A stretch of DNA of 36,195 bases, from positions 1 through 36,195 of the forward strand of contig JANQJG010000241.1 in the NCBI GenBank assembly GCA_028281785.1, given 5' to 3'. A program made the position numbers and the translations under genes. How positions within the stretch are numbered: the stretch's first letter is position 1; every line of letters begins with the position of its first letter. The notes beneath the pieces are model-generated. The model saw nothing but the letters and a program-made list of their open reading frames with translations. It did not search any database and had not been told where the DNA came from. Positions 15,606 to 22,987 of the stretch are shown one piece after another. The stretch is from Rhodospirillales bacterium. GTDB lineage: Bacteria > Pseudomonadota > Alphaproteobacteria > Rhodospirillales > Shumkoniaceae.

Positions 15606-17013
15606 GCATTTCGAATTTGCGGTGATCGGGGCCGGTCCCGCCGGATTGGCGGCGGCGGCGCTGGCGGCTCAAACCGGCGTGGCGGCGGTGGTTCTGGACG
15701 AACAGCCGACCCTTGGCGGGCAGATCTACCGATCGATCGAACAATCGCCGTTGTCCGACTCGAACATACTCGGGGACGACTATCGGATCGGAGAGGGCCT
15801 TGTGTGGGCGTTTCGCGCCAGCGGCGCCCGGCATCTCGGCGGCACCGACGTCTGGATGGTCGGGACAGATCGCGGAATCGGCCTGGCCTCCGACGGCAAA
15901 GCCCGCATCGTGACGGCGGACCGGATCCTGATCGCGGTGGGCAGCCAGGAACGCGCGGTCCCGTTTCCGGGCTGGACCCTGCCCGGTGTGATGACGGCGG
16001 GCGCGGGGCAGATCCTGCTGAAGTCGGCGGCGGTCGTGCCCTCGGACGGGGTCGTCCTGGCGGGAACCGGGCCGTTGCTGTTCTTGATCGCCGCGCAATA
16101 TGTGCGGGCGGGCGTGTCCCTCAAGGCGGTCCTCGACATGACCCCGCGCGCAAACTATGTGCGCGCCGCACCCTATCTGCCGGCGGCCCTGACGGCCGGC
16201 AACTACATCGGCAAAGGCCTGAGCTATATGCGGGAGATCCGCAAAGCGGGCGTGGCGGTCACGGGGGCCGTACGAGACCTTCGCGCCGTCGGTGGGGAGC
16301 GCCTGGAGGCCGTGACCTACAGCGCGGCAGGCCGGAGGCATCGAATCGATACCGGCCTTCTGATGGTTCATTTCGGGGTCATTCCGAACACCAGTCTGAG
16401 CCGGTCCATCGGCATCGATCATGAATGGGACGCCCGCCAAGTATGCTGGCGTCCCCGGACGGACGAATGGGGCAATACATCGGTCGACGGCATCGCCGTA
16501 GCCGGGGACTGCGCCGGAATCTGGGGGGCACAGGCGGCGGCGCATGCGGGACGCTTGGCGGCGCTCGAGGCGGCACGGGCCTTGGGGCGTATCGACACCG
16601 CGGAACGTGACGGTCAAGCAGCGCCTGATCGGGCCTTTCTGCGGCGCGACAGGCGGGTGCGCCCGTTCCTGGAGGTCCTGTATTCGCCCGAGTCCTGCCT
16701 GGATGCCGAACTCGAAGATGACGTCCTGGTCTGCCGGTGCGAAGAGATCACGGCCGGGCAGGTGCGCCAGGCTGCGCAACTCGGCTGTATGGGTCCCAAC
16801 CAGGTCAAGGCCTTCCTGCGCGCCGGCATGGGCCCCTGTCAGGGGCGCCAGTGCGGCGACACCGTGGCGCGTCTCACCGCCCGGGCCGGCGGAAAATCCA
16901 TGGCCGAGGTCGGCTTCCTGCGCCCGCGGCCGCCGATCAAACCGATCAGCATCGAAACCCTGGCCAAAATCGAAGAGGCCGCAGCCGCGATGCCGGATAT
17001 CGAGCAGGCGTAA
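15598..17013 (+). CDS. FAD/NAD(P)-binding oxidoreductase with BFD-like 2Fe-2S domain (HcnB/LhpE-like alpha subunit)
   Basis: The 471-residue product begins EFAVIGAGPAGLAAAALAAQ, a Rossmann FAD-binding motif. LIAVGSQERAVPFPGWTLPG and GVVLAGTGPLLFLIAAQYV mark the pyridine nucleotide-disulfide oxidoreductase fold. VDGIAVAGDCAGIWGAQAA closes the FAD domain. The C-terminus has VCRCEEITAGQVRQA with Cys379 and Cys381, then CQGRQC with Cys414 and Cys419: a bacterioferritin-associated-ferredoxin-like 2Fe-2S domain. This layout is that of HcnB, LhpE and opine oxidase subunit A. It overlaps the 2Fe-2S gene by 8 bases. It should form the electron-transfer core shared by one or both DAO-type subunits. Confidence 0.9.
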   Translation: MAEHFEFAVIGAGPAGLAAAALAAQTGVAAVVLDEQPTLGGQIYRSIEQSPLSDSNILGDDYRIGEGLVWAFRASGARHLGGTDVWMVGTDRGIGLASDGKARIVTADRILIAVGSQERAVPFPGWTLPGVMTAGAGQILLKSAAVVPSDGVVLAGTGPLLFLIAAQYVRAGVSLKAVLDMTPRANYVRAAPYLPAALTAGNYIGKGLSYMREIRKAGVAVTGAVRDLRAVGGERLEAVTYSAAGRRHRIDTGLLMVHFGVIPNTSLSRSIGIDHEWDARQVCWRPRTDEWGNTSVDGIAVAGDCAGIWGAQAAAHAGRLAALEAARALGRIDTAERDGQAAPDRAFLRRDRRVRPFLEVLYSPESCLDAELEDDVLVCRCEEITAGQVRQAAQLGCMGPNQVKAFLRAGMGPCQGRQCGDTVARLTARAGGKSMAEVGFLRPRPPIKPISIETLAKIEEAAAAMPDIEQA

Positions 17014-17080
17014 GGGTTGGCGGCCCGAACGGGAACGGTGCGGGCACTGAAGACCAACAAACAACGGAGGTTCGAGGATC

Positions 17081-17428
17081 ATGGAGATTACAAGGATTGA
17101 GCCCGGAGAGATCATGAGCCGTGTGGTTGTCCACGGTGAAACCGTCAATCTGGCCGGAATGGCCGCCGACAAGAAAACAAATTCGATCGAAGATCAAACC
17201 CGGCAGACCCTTGCCAAGATCGACCGGTTCTTGGAAGCCGCCGGCACGGATAAGTCGCGATTGCTGACGGCCACCGTCTACCTGTCGGACATGAAAAACA
17301 AAGCCGCCATGAACGAGGTTTGGAAGGGCTGGATCGACACCGCCAACCCGCCGACACGGGCGTGCGTCAGCGTTGGATTGGCGCCGAGCACCTTGGTCGA
17401 AATCGTCGTCAGCGCCGCCAAGCCATAA
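17081..17428 (+). CDS. RidA/YjgF/UK114-family enamine/imine deaminase
   Basis: A 115-residue RidA-type protein, of normal length. PPTRACVSVGL places the carboxylate-binding Arg at residue 93 and VEIVVSAA the conserved Glu at 107. Earlier motifs are VNLAGMAAD and YLSDMKNKAAMNEVWKGWID. RidA proteins hydrolyse reactive enamines and imines released by flavin amine oxidases or PLP enzymes. That fits its place 67 bases after the flavin dehydrogenase genes and supports the idea that the module oxidises a C-N bond to an imine. It is the last gene of module B, ahead of the terminator at 17561-17589. Confidence 0.93.
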   Translation: MEITRIEPGEIMSRVVVHGETVNLAGMAADKKTNSIEDQTRQTLAKIDRFLEAAGTDKSRLLTATVYLSDMKNKAAMNEVWKGWIDTANPPTRACVSVGLAPSTLVEIVVSAAKP

Positions 17429-17560
17429 GGTTGGGAAGGGCGCAAGGGGGCGTTCCCACTCGTCCGGCCGATGGTCGAGATCATCATCCAGTTCCCCGGA
17501 GGCGAAACCCCTCCGAGGCCGTTTAGCCTCGCTCCTTCGGCCCAGGAAGGACAACAAAAG

Positions 17561-17589
17561 GGTCCGATCCGTGGGATTGGGTCTTTTTT
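17561..17589 (+). terminator. Rho-independent terminator of module B
   Basis: The arms at 17561-17570 (GGTCCGATCC) and 17574-17583 (GGATTGGGTC) pair over about 10 positions, allowing three G-U pairs, with a GTG loop. Six T residues follow at 17584-17589. It stands about 130 bases after ridA and on the + strand would end the hydantoinase/dehydrogenase transcript. Confidence 0.75.
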
Positions 17590-17679
17590 CCGGTACTCCG
17601 ATGCCTCAGTCTGTGAAGATGCTATGGGGCGAGCGGCGGGATTTCTGCATCGCAAGGCCGCAGCCGAAAATGAAAACCC

Positions 17680-17929
17680 AGATGGGCCAGAGCCTCCACT
17701 ACAGCGGGCAGCCATTTGTGCCAAAATCCCTGACGACGGACACAGCGGTGGGGGTTTGCCGCAGCATCGGGATATCGGAGCAGCGCTGCGGCGCGAAGTC
17801 CTTAACGCCGAGTGGTTCGTCAAGATCCGACAGGCCCAGGCTGCCATCAATCAATGGCTCCGCCAATACAAGCACCTCCGCCCCAACCAGGCCCTCAACA
17901 TGCGGGCACCCCTGCCGAAGACAATCTAG
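17680..17929 (+). pseudogene. IS3-family transposase remnant with internal deletion
   Basis: In one frame, TDTAVGVCRSIGISEQ (about 17738-17785) resembles the helix-turn-helix of an IS3-family OrfA. From about 17785, in another frame, LRREVLNAEWFVKIRQAQAA followed by INQWLRQYKHLRPNQALNMR and a stop at 17927-17929 is the typical end of the IS3 OrfB integrase domain. Almost all of the DDE core is missing, so an internal deletion fused the head of OrfA to the tail of OrfB. The element cannot move. It marks the border between modules B and C. The exact left end is uncertain. Confidence 0.7.
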
Positions 17930-18135
17930 AGAACCGTCCCAAAACCGGCCCAGACATAGGAGCCTTTACACAGGGAGTTGGCTGATTTCCAAGAGCAAGT
18001 TAAGGCAGTTGCGGGGCCCCGCAGCCAAACCTGCCCCAGAAAAATCAGCACATCAGCCCGCCATAAGGCGGGCTTCTGCTACTTCCATATGACAGAGGGA
18101 CAAAAAGGGCGCGGGCCACCGGGACGCTCGTTGGC
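17930..18135. other. Intergenic region between IS3 remnant and gntR
   Basis: No gene is seen here. It probably holds the right end of the IS3 element plus the downstream region of the minus-strand gntR gene. A compact hairpin lies at 18055-18074 and is listed separately. Confidence 0.5.
18055..18074 (-). terminator. Possible terminator of gntR
   Basis: AGCCCGCC (18055-18062) and GGCGGGCT (18067-18074) form a perfect 8-base stem with an ATAA loop, about 60 bases past the minus-strand gntR stop. On the minus strand a TTTTT run occurs only about 11 bases later, so termination may be weak. Confidence 0.4.
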
Positions 18136-18876
18136 TCACTCGCCGTCAAACTCCATGGTGAATTCGACCCTGCTGATACAGAAAGACGTGACGCCGTAGG
18201 CAATAGGAATGCCGTCGGCGTCGACGTTCGTCACCTCGACCTCGAAAACCCATTCATTGGGCGGCATGCGCAGGCGTTGTTCTTCGTTCTGGGTCGGCGT
18301 TCGTCCTCGAATTCGGACGGATCGTCTCCGGAAATCGGTGACGCCTTGTGCATCGAGCACGGCCCGGGTGGCGAGGTTCTGCTCCTTCGATTCCGTCAAT
18401 TCACGGAACGCCGATCCGATATTCGGCAGACGTGCGGTCGGAAAATAATTCTGGTTGAGGCTGACCGGGATTTCGTCGGCCGTGGCGACTAGCGTCACGA
18501 GAACGGTCGGATCGCCCGGCTCGATCTGGAGCGCTTTCGCGACCTTTTTCGGCGCCCGCAGGTCCAGGACAGACAGGATCTCGCGACTGGGAGCCAAGCT
18601 GAATTCGAGCAAGTTTTCTTCAAGCCGCGTTCGGGCTCCCATTCGATAGGGAATGACCTTCTCCACATAGATGCCGCCACCACGCTCGGTCCGGACGAGT
18701 CCCTCGCCCTGTAGATGGGAAATGGCTTTCAGGACCGTATGGCGGTTGACGCCGAACCGCGAGGCAAGATCAGCGCTGGCCGGCAGACGATCCCCCGGTG
18801 ACAGCACGCCCTCATCGATTTCGCTCGCGAGCGTTTGGCTGATCTGCCGCCAAAGGGCGACGCCATTATTATCCAT
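18136..18876 (-). CDS. GntR-family regulator with UTRA domain (HutC/PhnF subfamily)
   Basis: A 246-residue regulator. The N-terminal winged helix reads LASEIDEGVLSPGDRLPASA, then DLASRFGVNRHTVLKAISHL. The rest is a UTRA effector domain, with VLDLRAPKKVAKALQIEPGD, ending FCISRVEFTMEF. This arrangement is that of HutC/PhnF proteins, which sense a small ligand and repress adjacent uptake and catabolism genes. It is divergent from the 10.7 kb operon starting at 19069, and the 192 bases between hold several palindromes with TCTAG half-sites, close to published PhnF-type sites. It is almost certainly the regulator of module C and probably of itself. Sequence resemblance to PhnF does not prove a phosphonate ligand. 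Confidence 0.88.
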   Translation of the reverse strand: MDNNGVALWRQISQTLASEIDEGVLSPGDRLPASADLASRFGVNRHTVLKAISHLQGEGLVRTERGGGIYVEKVIPYRMGARTRLEENLLEFSLAPSREILSVLDLRAPKKVAKALQIEPGDPTVLVTLVATADEIPVSLNQNYFPTARLPNIGSAFRELTESKEQNLATRAVLDAQGVTDFRRRSVRIRGRTPTQNEEQRLRMPPNEWVFEVEVTNVDADGIPIAYGVTSFCISRVEFTMEFDGE

Positions 18877-18975
18877 TGTCCATCCTCGACTGTTCGACTT
18901 CCACGAGAAGCCGGGCCCTCTTCAAGTCGACGTGCCTTGCGCTTGTCACACACTCTTCACATCACATTCGCCCAA

Positions 18976-18996
18976 TCTAGTCTAGAATACTATTCT
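18976..18996. promoter_or_regulatory. Overlapping palindromes between gntR and the hydrolase operon
   Basis: TCTAG-T-CTAGA (18976-18986) is a perfect 11-base palindrome, and AGAATA-C-TATTCT (18984-18996) is a perfect 13-base palindrome that overlaps it. TCTAGA-type cores are usual for HutC/PhnF-family regulators. The AT-rich second palindrome may also contain -10 elements for one or both divergent promoters. Confidence 0.6.
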
Positions 18997-19027
18997 GATT
19001 GACGGCGAAGCAAAGGAAGCAATGAAG

Positions 19028-19046
19028 TCTAGCCTACTAGGCTAGA
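19028..19046. promoter_or_regulatory. 19-base perfect palindrome, likely GntR/UTRA operator
   Basis: TCTAGCCTA-C-TAGGCTAGA is a perfect 9-base inverted repeat around one base. It shares TCTAG/CTAGA ends with the site at 18976-18986, whose centre is 56 bases away. It lies 22 bases before the ATG of the hydrolase gene, so occupation would block transcription of the operon. Confidence 0.7.
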
Positions 19047-19068
19047 TATCGGCTGAGTCAAGGGAAAA

Positions 19069-20610
19069 ATGGTGACGGACGATTCAAGAAACCGGTTTGT
19101 CGTGGTGAGTTTCGACGGGCTCCGCCCGGATCTCATTCACCAAACCCTCACGCCAAACATATGCCGATTGCAACGGATCGGCGCCACGCTCACGCGGCAC
19201 AATACGATCTACCCGAGCGAGACGCGATCCGCGTTTCCCAGTCTGGTGACCGGCGCGACGACGGACCGCCACGGCTTGGTCGGCAACAAGTACGTCGATC
19301 GGGAGGTCCATCCGCATCGCTACATCGACACCTCCGACGCTGCCGTGCTGGGACGGTTGATTCGGGAGGACGAAGGCCGCCTGATGGATGCGCCGACCTT
19401 GGGCGAGATCCTCGGCGAGGCTGGCCGAAGCCTCGCTGTGTTGGCGACCAACACGCCCGGTACAACGCGTCTTTTTCATCATGCGGCCGAGGCGTTCGGC
19501 CATGTCCGTCTGTCCGGCCATTTCGCGGAAGTCTGCACGCCCGAGGAGGTGCTTACCGAGGTCGAGAGCCGCTTCGGCGCGCTGCCGCCGGTCCCGCCCA
19601 AGGGTCAGCCGGATTTCGAAGCCCAAGTACACATTACCTCGGCCTTCCTGGACATCGTTTGGCCGAAACTCAAGCCCGACGTCACCATCCTTTCTTATGG
19701 CGAGCCGGATGTCTGCTCACATTTCAACGGCACCGGTGCTGCCGCGACCCGCGACGTCATCGCCTTCTGCGATCGCCAGTTTGGACGCGTGATCGATTGG
19801 TGGGAAGCGGAGGGCAGGGCTGCTGGCGTTCAGATCGTGATTGTATCCGATCACGGCCACATCACAGGGCATACCCGCGTCTCCGTTATGGATAGTTTGG
19901 GAGCCGCAGGCTTTTCGTCGGATAGGGCCCCCGGACCGGATGTCGACGTCGTGGTCGTTCCGGGACAGGTCGGCGCGCTCTACCTCGCCGAGCGCTCGAC
20001 CGCGAAGATTGCGCGGCTGGTCAAAGTCATCACCGACCAGCCATGGTGCGGCCCCGTATTTACGGCCCCGAGGAACGAGGTCGAAGGTATCGCGCCCGGC
20101 AGCCTTGGCAGTCACCTGGTATTCGCCGATCACGCACGGGCGCCGGATGTCTATTTCGCGTTTCGGGCCGACGACTCGGTCGACCCTTTCGGCTTGACCG
20201 GCGGCACGTTTTACGACAGCGACCGGCAGCCGGGCCTCGGCGTCCACGGCGGGCTTCACCCAAAGGAACTGGCGGCCGTGGGGATCGTCGCGGGCTCCGC
20301 CTTTCGCGATGACGGCGGTGTATCGACGCTGCCATCGGGGATATGCGACATCATGCCGACCATTCTTCGCCTGCTCGACCTTCCGCTGCCGGCGACGGTA
20401 ACCGGGCGCGTGCTGTCGGAGGTATTTGCGGGCGCCTCAACGGCCGAGCACCCAGACGCCCCTGAGCACGAATCCTTCGAAGCCGGAATCGGTGGATTCC
20501 GGCAAACACTGAAACGCGTGCGCTACGACGGGACGATCTATCTCGAGGGTGGCTGGGCATCGTCCGCGCTCGAAGAAAGAAAGGCGCCCGAGGTGACCTC
20601 CCATGCCTAG
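19069..20610 (+). CDS. Alkaline-phosphatase-superfamily phosphodiesterase/pyrophosphatase-like hydrolase
   Basis: A 513-residue enzyme with the two-metal site of nucleotide pyrophosphatase/phosphodiesterase (NPP) proteins visible in order: VVSFDGLRPD (first Asp), SETRSAFPSLVTG with the Thr aligned to the NPP nucleophile eight residues before VTG, TDRHGLVGN, SYGEPDVCSHFNG (Asp and His), IVSDHGHIT (Asp-His) and GVHGGLHPKE (last His). No signal peptide is present, so it acts in the cytoplasm after uptake. Related enzymes cleave phosphodiesters, pyrophosphates, phosphonoacetate (PhnA) or sulfate esters, and the sequence alone does not say which. It is the first gene of the GntR-controlled operon; the ABC ATPase gene overlaps its end by 8 bases. 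Confidence 0.85.
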   Translation: MVTDDSRNRFVVVSFDGLRPDLIHQTLTPNICRLQRIGATLTRHNTIYPSETRSAFPSLVTGATTDRHGLVGNKYVDREVHPHRYIDTSDAAVLGRLIREDEGRLMDAPTLGEILGEAGRSLAVLATNTPGTTRLFHHAAEAFGHVRLSGHFAEVCTPEEVLTEVESRFGALPPVPPKGQPDFEAQVHITSAFLDIVWPKLKPDVTILSYGEPDVCSHFNGTGAAATRDVIAFCDRQFGRVIDWWEAEGRAAGVQIVIVSDHGHITGHTRVSVMDSLGAAGFSSDRAPGPDVDVVVVPGQVGALYLAERSTAKIARLVKVITDQPWCGPVFTAPRNEVEGIAPGSLGSHLVFADHARAPDVYFAFRADDSVDPFGLTGGTFYDSDRQPGLGVHGGLHPKELAAVGIVAGSAFRDDGGVSTLPSGICDIMPTILRLLDLPLPATVTGRVLSEVFAGASTAEHPDAPEHESFEAGIGGFRQTLKRVRYDGTIYLEGGWASSALEERKAPEVTSHA

Positions 20611-21841
20611 CGTCGTTGTCGCCGGCATTGAAAAGCGCTTTGGCGATACGGTGGCGGTCGACGACGTAACGCTGGAAATCGCGCAAGGCGAATTTCTCAC
20701 TCTCCTGGGTCCGTCGGGCTGCGGGAAGTCGACGCTGCTGCGGATCATCGCGGGGTTGGAGCCGCAGACGTCCGGCTCGGTGTCGATCGACGGGCGGGTG
20801 GTGGACCATCTGCGGCCGAAGCAGCGCGACATCGCCATGGTGTTTCAGTCCTACGCGCTCTACCCGCATATGACAGTCTCTCAGAACATGGCCCTGCCGC
20901 TCGTCATGCGGCAGCTGACGCTGGCCCAGCGGCTGCCGCTCATCGGCCGGTTCCTGCCCGGCAGCCGGGGCGCGCGGGCGGCGATCGAGGCCCGGGTCCG
21001 GGAGGTGGCGGCGGCCCTGGAGATCGACCATCTGCTTGGGCGCAAGCCGGGTCAGTTGTCGGGCGGGCAGCGCCAGCGGGTGGCGGTGGGCCGGGCCATG
21101 GTGCGCCATCCCAGGGTGTTTCTGATGGACGAGCCGCTGTCCAACCTGGACGCCAAGCTGCGGGTTCAGATGCGGGCGGAGATCAAGGAGCTGCACCGCC
21201 GGCTCGGCATCACCTTCCTCTACGTCACCCATGACCAGGCCGAGGCCATGACCATGTCGGACCGGGTGGCGGTGATGATGGAGGGCGAGCTGCTGCAGGT
21301 GGCGCCGCCCAAGACCATTTATGCGGCGCCTGCGGATATGCGGGTGGCGACCTTCATCGGCTCGCCGCGGATCAATCTTCTCGGGGGCGTGGTGCGCGGG
21401 GACGGGGCGGTGGAGGTGCCGACGGCGGTGCTCGACGTTGCGGCGGGATTGTCTGCCGGCAGCACCGTGACCGTGGGTCTGCGGCCGGAGAGCCTGGCCC
21501 TTGTGGAGGTGAACGGTCGCGACACCTTTCGCGGGACGGTGCGGGCGGTCGAGCATCTTGGCGCGGATCTGTTCGTGCATGCGGAGGTCGAGGGCGCGGC
21601 CGAGCCGGTGATTCTGCGCGCCGATCCCGCCGCCCATGACGGCCTCGCCTATGGCGATGCGGTGTGCTTTGCCCCCCGTCCGGGCGCGGCGCTCCTTTTC
21701 GATGGCGAGGGCAGACGGACGGGACTGGACGTCCCGGCCCCATGCGGCCCCTCGCCGGCACTCGGGCTCCGCCTCGACGACGCGGCCTTCCGGGCGGCCG
21801 GGCCCATGACCGTACCGCGTCCCGTCGACCAATGGAGATAA
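20603..21841 (+). CDS. ABC transporter ATP-binding protein (UgpC/MalK type)
   Basis: The 412-residue ATPase has Walker A GPSGCGKST (36-44), the Q-loop MVFQSYALYPHMTVSQNMAL, signature LSGGQRQRVAVGRA, Walker B VFLMDEPLSNLDAK, and a C-terminal OB-fold (TOBE) region with GLRPESLALV. It is of the CUT1 class that drives uptake of sugars, glycerol phosphate and related compounds. The segment between the Q-loop and the signature is longer than usual, with an added stretch around QRLPLIGRFLPGSRGARAAI. It works with the permeases at 22984 and 23916 and the binding proteins at 24787 and 27349. The tail is Pro/Arg-rich and may be loosely constrained. Confidence 0.93.
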   Translation: MPSVVVAGIEKRFGDTVAVDDVTLEIAQGEFLTLLGPSGCGKSTLLRIIAGLEPQTSGSVSIDGRVVDHLRPKQRDIAMVFQSYALYPHMTVSQNMALPLVMRQLTLAQRLPLIGRFLPGSRGARAAIEARVREVAAALEIDHLLGRKPGQLSGGQRQRVAVGRAMVRHPRVFLMDEPLSNLDAKLRVQMRAEIKELHRRLGITFLYVTHDQAEAMTMSDRVAVMMEGELLQVAPPKTIYAAPADMRVATFIGSPRINLLGGVVRGDGAVEVPTAVLDVAAGLSAGSTVTVGLRPESLALVEVNGRDTFRGTVRAVEHLGADLFVHAEVEGAAEPVILRADPAAHDGLAYGDAVCFAPRPGAALLFDGEGRRTGLDVPAPCGPSPALGLRLDDAAFRAAGPMTVPRPVDQWR

Positions 21842-21874
21842 CTCTCGCAACCCAACACCGGAGACCGTGAATAC

Positions 21875-22987
21875 ATGGACTCGTCCCAGCCACCCATCGT
21901 TATGAGCCGCAATCATCCGCCGATGGTTTCCCACGTTTTTGACCAAGAATACCGCTTGGCACAGGATCGAGTGCTTTCCGAAATGCCGCCAAGCGCCATC
22001 ATCGGCGCGCATCGCTGGACGGGGACCGAGCGCGATCGCATCGGCGGTGCGCGATTCACGGCGCGAAGGCTCGGCTATACTCCCGAGCCGGGCCGCGTGG
22101 TGGTGACCAACGGCACGCAAAGCGGTCTCTTGATGTTATTCGCGGGGCTGGTGGGACGGGGCGGCGTTCTCGTCACAGAAAACCTGACCTATCCGCCCCT
22201 GCACACATTCGCGCGGCATTTCGGCTTCCGAATCCTCGGTGCGCCCATCGACCAGTTTGGGCTCGTTCCGGATGGGCTGCGGGAAATCGCCAAGACGGAG
22301 AAGCCTAACGCGCTTTACTCGGTGGCGACCTTCCAGAACCCGACGACCGCGATCATGCCCGTTGATCGCCGTCGCGAGATCGCCGAAATCGCCCGTGAGT
22401 ACAATTTCTCGATCATAGAAGACGACATCTACAGTCTTCTGTTGCCGGACGCGCCGCCGCCGCTCTCGGCCCTGGCGCCCGAGATTTCCTGGTACGTGCT
22501 CGGCACCGCCAAGAGCATCGCCGCGGGCATGAAGGTCGCCTATGTCGTCGCGCCGAGCGGCGATGCGGCGGAGCGGCGGTTCTGGCCCGGCGTCCGGGGG
22601 ACGCATTGGATGTCGGCGCCCATCAGCGCGGCGGTCATGACGGCGCTTATCGAGAACGGGGGAGACGCGCGCATCATAAGCGCCGTTGCCGAGGAAGTGC
22701 GCGAACGCCAGAACCTCGCCCAAGAGCTGTTCAGCGGAATCGACTTCACCACCAAACCGGAAGCCCTGCACGTCTGGTTCGAACTGCCGGACGGCATGGC
22801 GCGGGACGACCTTGCCGCTCGCGCACGCCAAAAGGGGCTGCTGATCGGAACCAGCGATGAGTTCGCGACCGAGGGCAAACCCGTACCGGAGGCCGTTCGC
22901 ATGGGAATCGGCAATCCGAAGAATCGAGAGGAACTGACCGATGCCTTGGACCGCTTCATGGCCTCCTACGAGGAGGCGCGGCCGTGA
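21875..22987 (+). CDS. PLP-dependent aminotransferase, class I/II fold (MocR/2-aminoadipate-transaminase-like, no DNA-binding domain)
   Basis: A 370-residue fold-type I PLP enzyme. VVVTNGTQSGLLMLFAGLV contains the cofactor-phosphate region, SVATFQNPTTAIMPVDRRRE the conserved Asn-Pro, IIEDDIYSLLL the Asp184/Tyr186 pair that contacts the pyridine ring, and LGTAKSIAAGMKVAYVV the Schiff-base Lys213. It resembles the aminotransferase half of MocR regulators and 2-aminoadipate transaminases but lacks the helix-turn-helix. It lies inside the transporter operon, overlapping the next gene by four bases (GTGA), which argues that it acts on the imported amino compound. Substrate unknown. Confidence 0.87.
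   Translation: MDSSQPPIVMSRNHPPMVSHVFDQEYRLAQDRVLSEMPPSAIIGAHRWTGTERDRIGGARFTARRLGYTPEPGRVVVTNGTQSGLLMLFAGLVGRGGVLVTENLTYPPLHTFARHFGFRILGAPIDQFGLVPDGLREIAKTEKPNALYSVATFQNPTTAIMPVDRRREIAEIAREYNFSIIEDDIYSLLLPDAPPPLSALAPEISWYVLGTAKSIAAGMKVAYVVAPSGDAAERRFWPGVRGTHWMSAPISAAVMTALIENGGDARIISAVAEEVRERQNLAQELFSGIDFTTKPEALHVWFELPDGMARDDLAARARQKGLLIGTSDEFATEGKPVPEAVRMGIGNPKNREELTDALDRFMASYEEARP

Noticed and set aside
7293-17428. Assignment of module B to creatinine/N-methylhydantoin degradation or to hydrogen cyanide synthesis
   Set aside because: No creatinine deaminase or N-carbamoylsarcosine amidase is present. The HcnABC-like set has two FAD beta-type subunits and neighbours typical of catabolism. 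Family resemblance alone does not fix the substrate.
20351-22120. 589-codon minus-strand open frame opposite the ABC ATPase and hydrolase genes
   Set aside because: It lies opposite clear, motif-rich + strand genes, has His/Arg/Gly-rich low-complexity content and no family motif. Long antisense frames are expected in GC-rich coding DNA.
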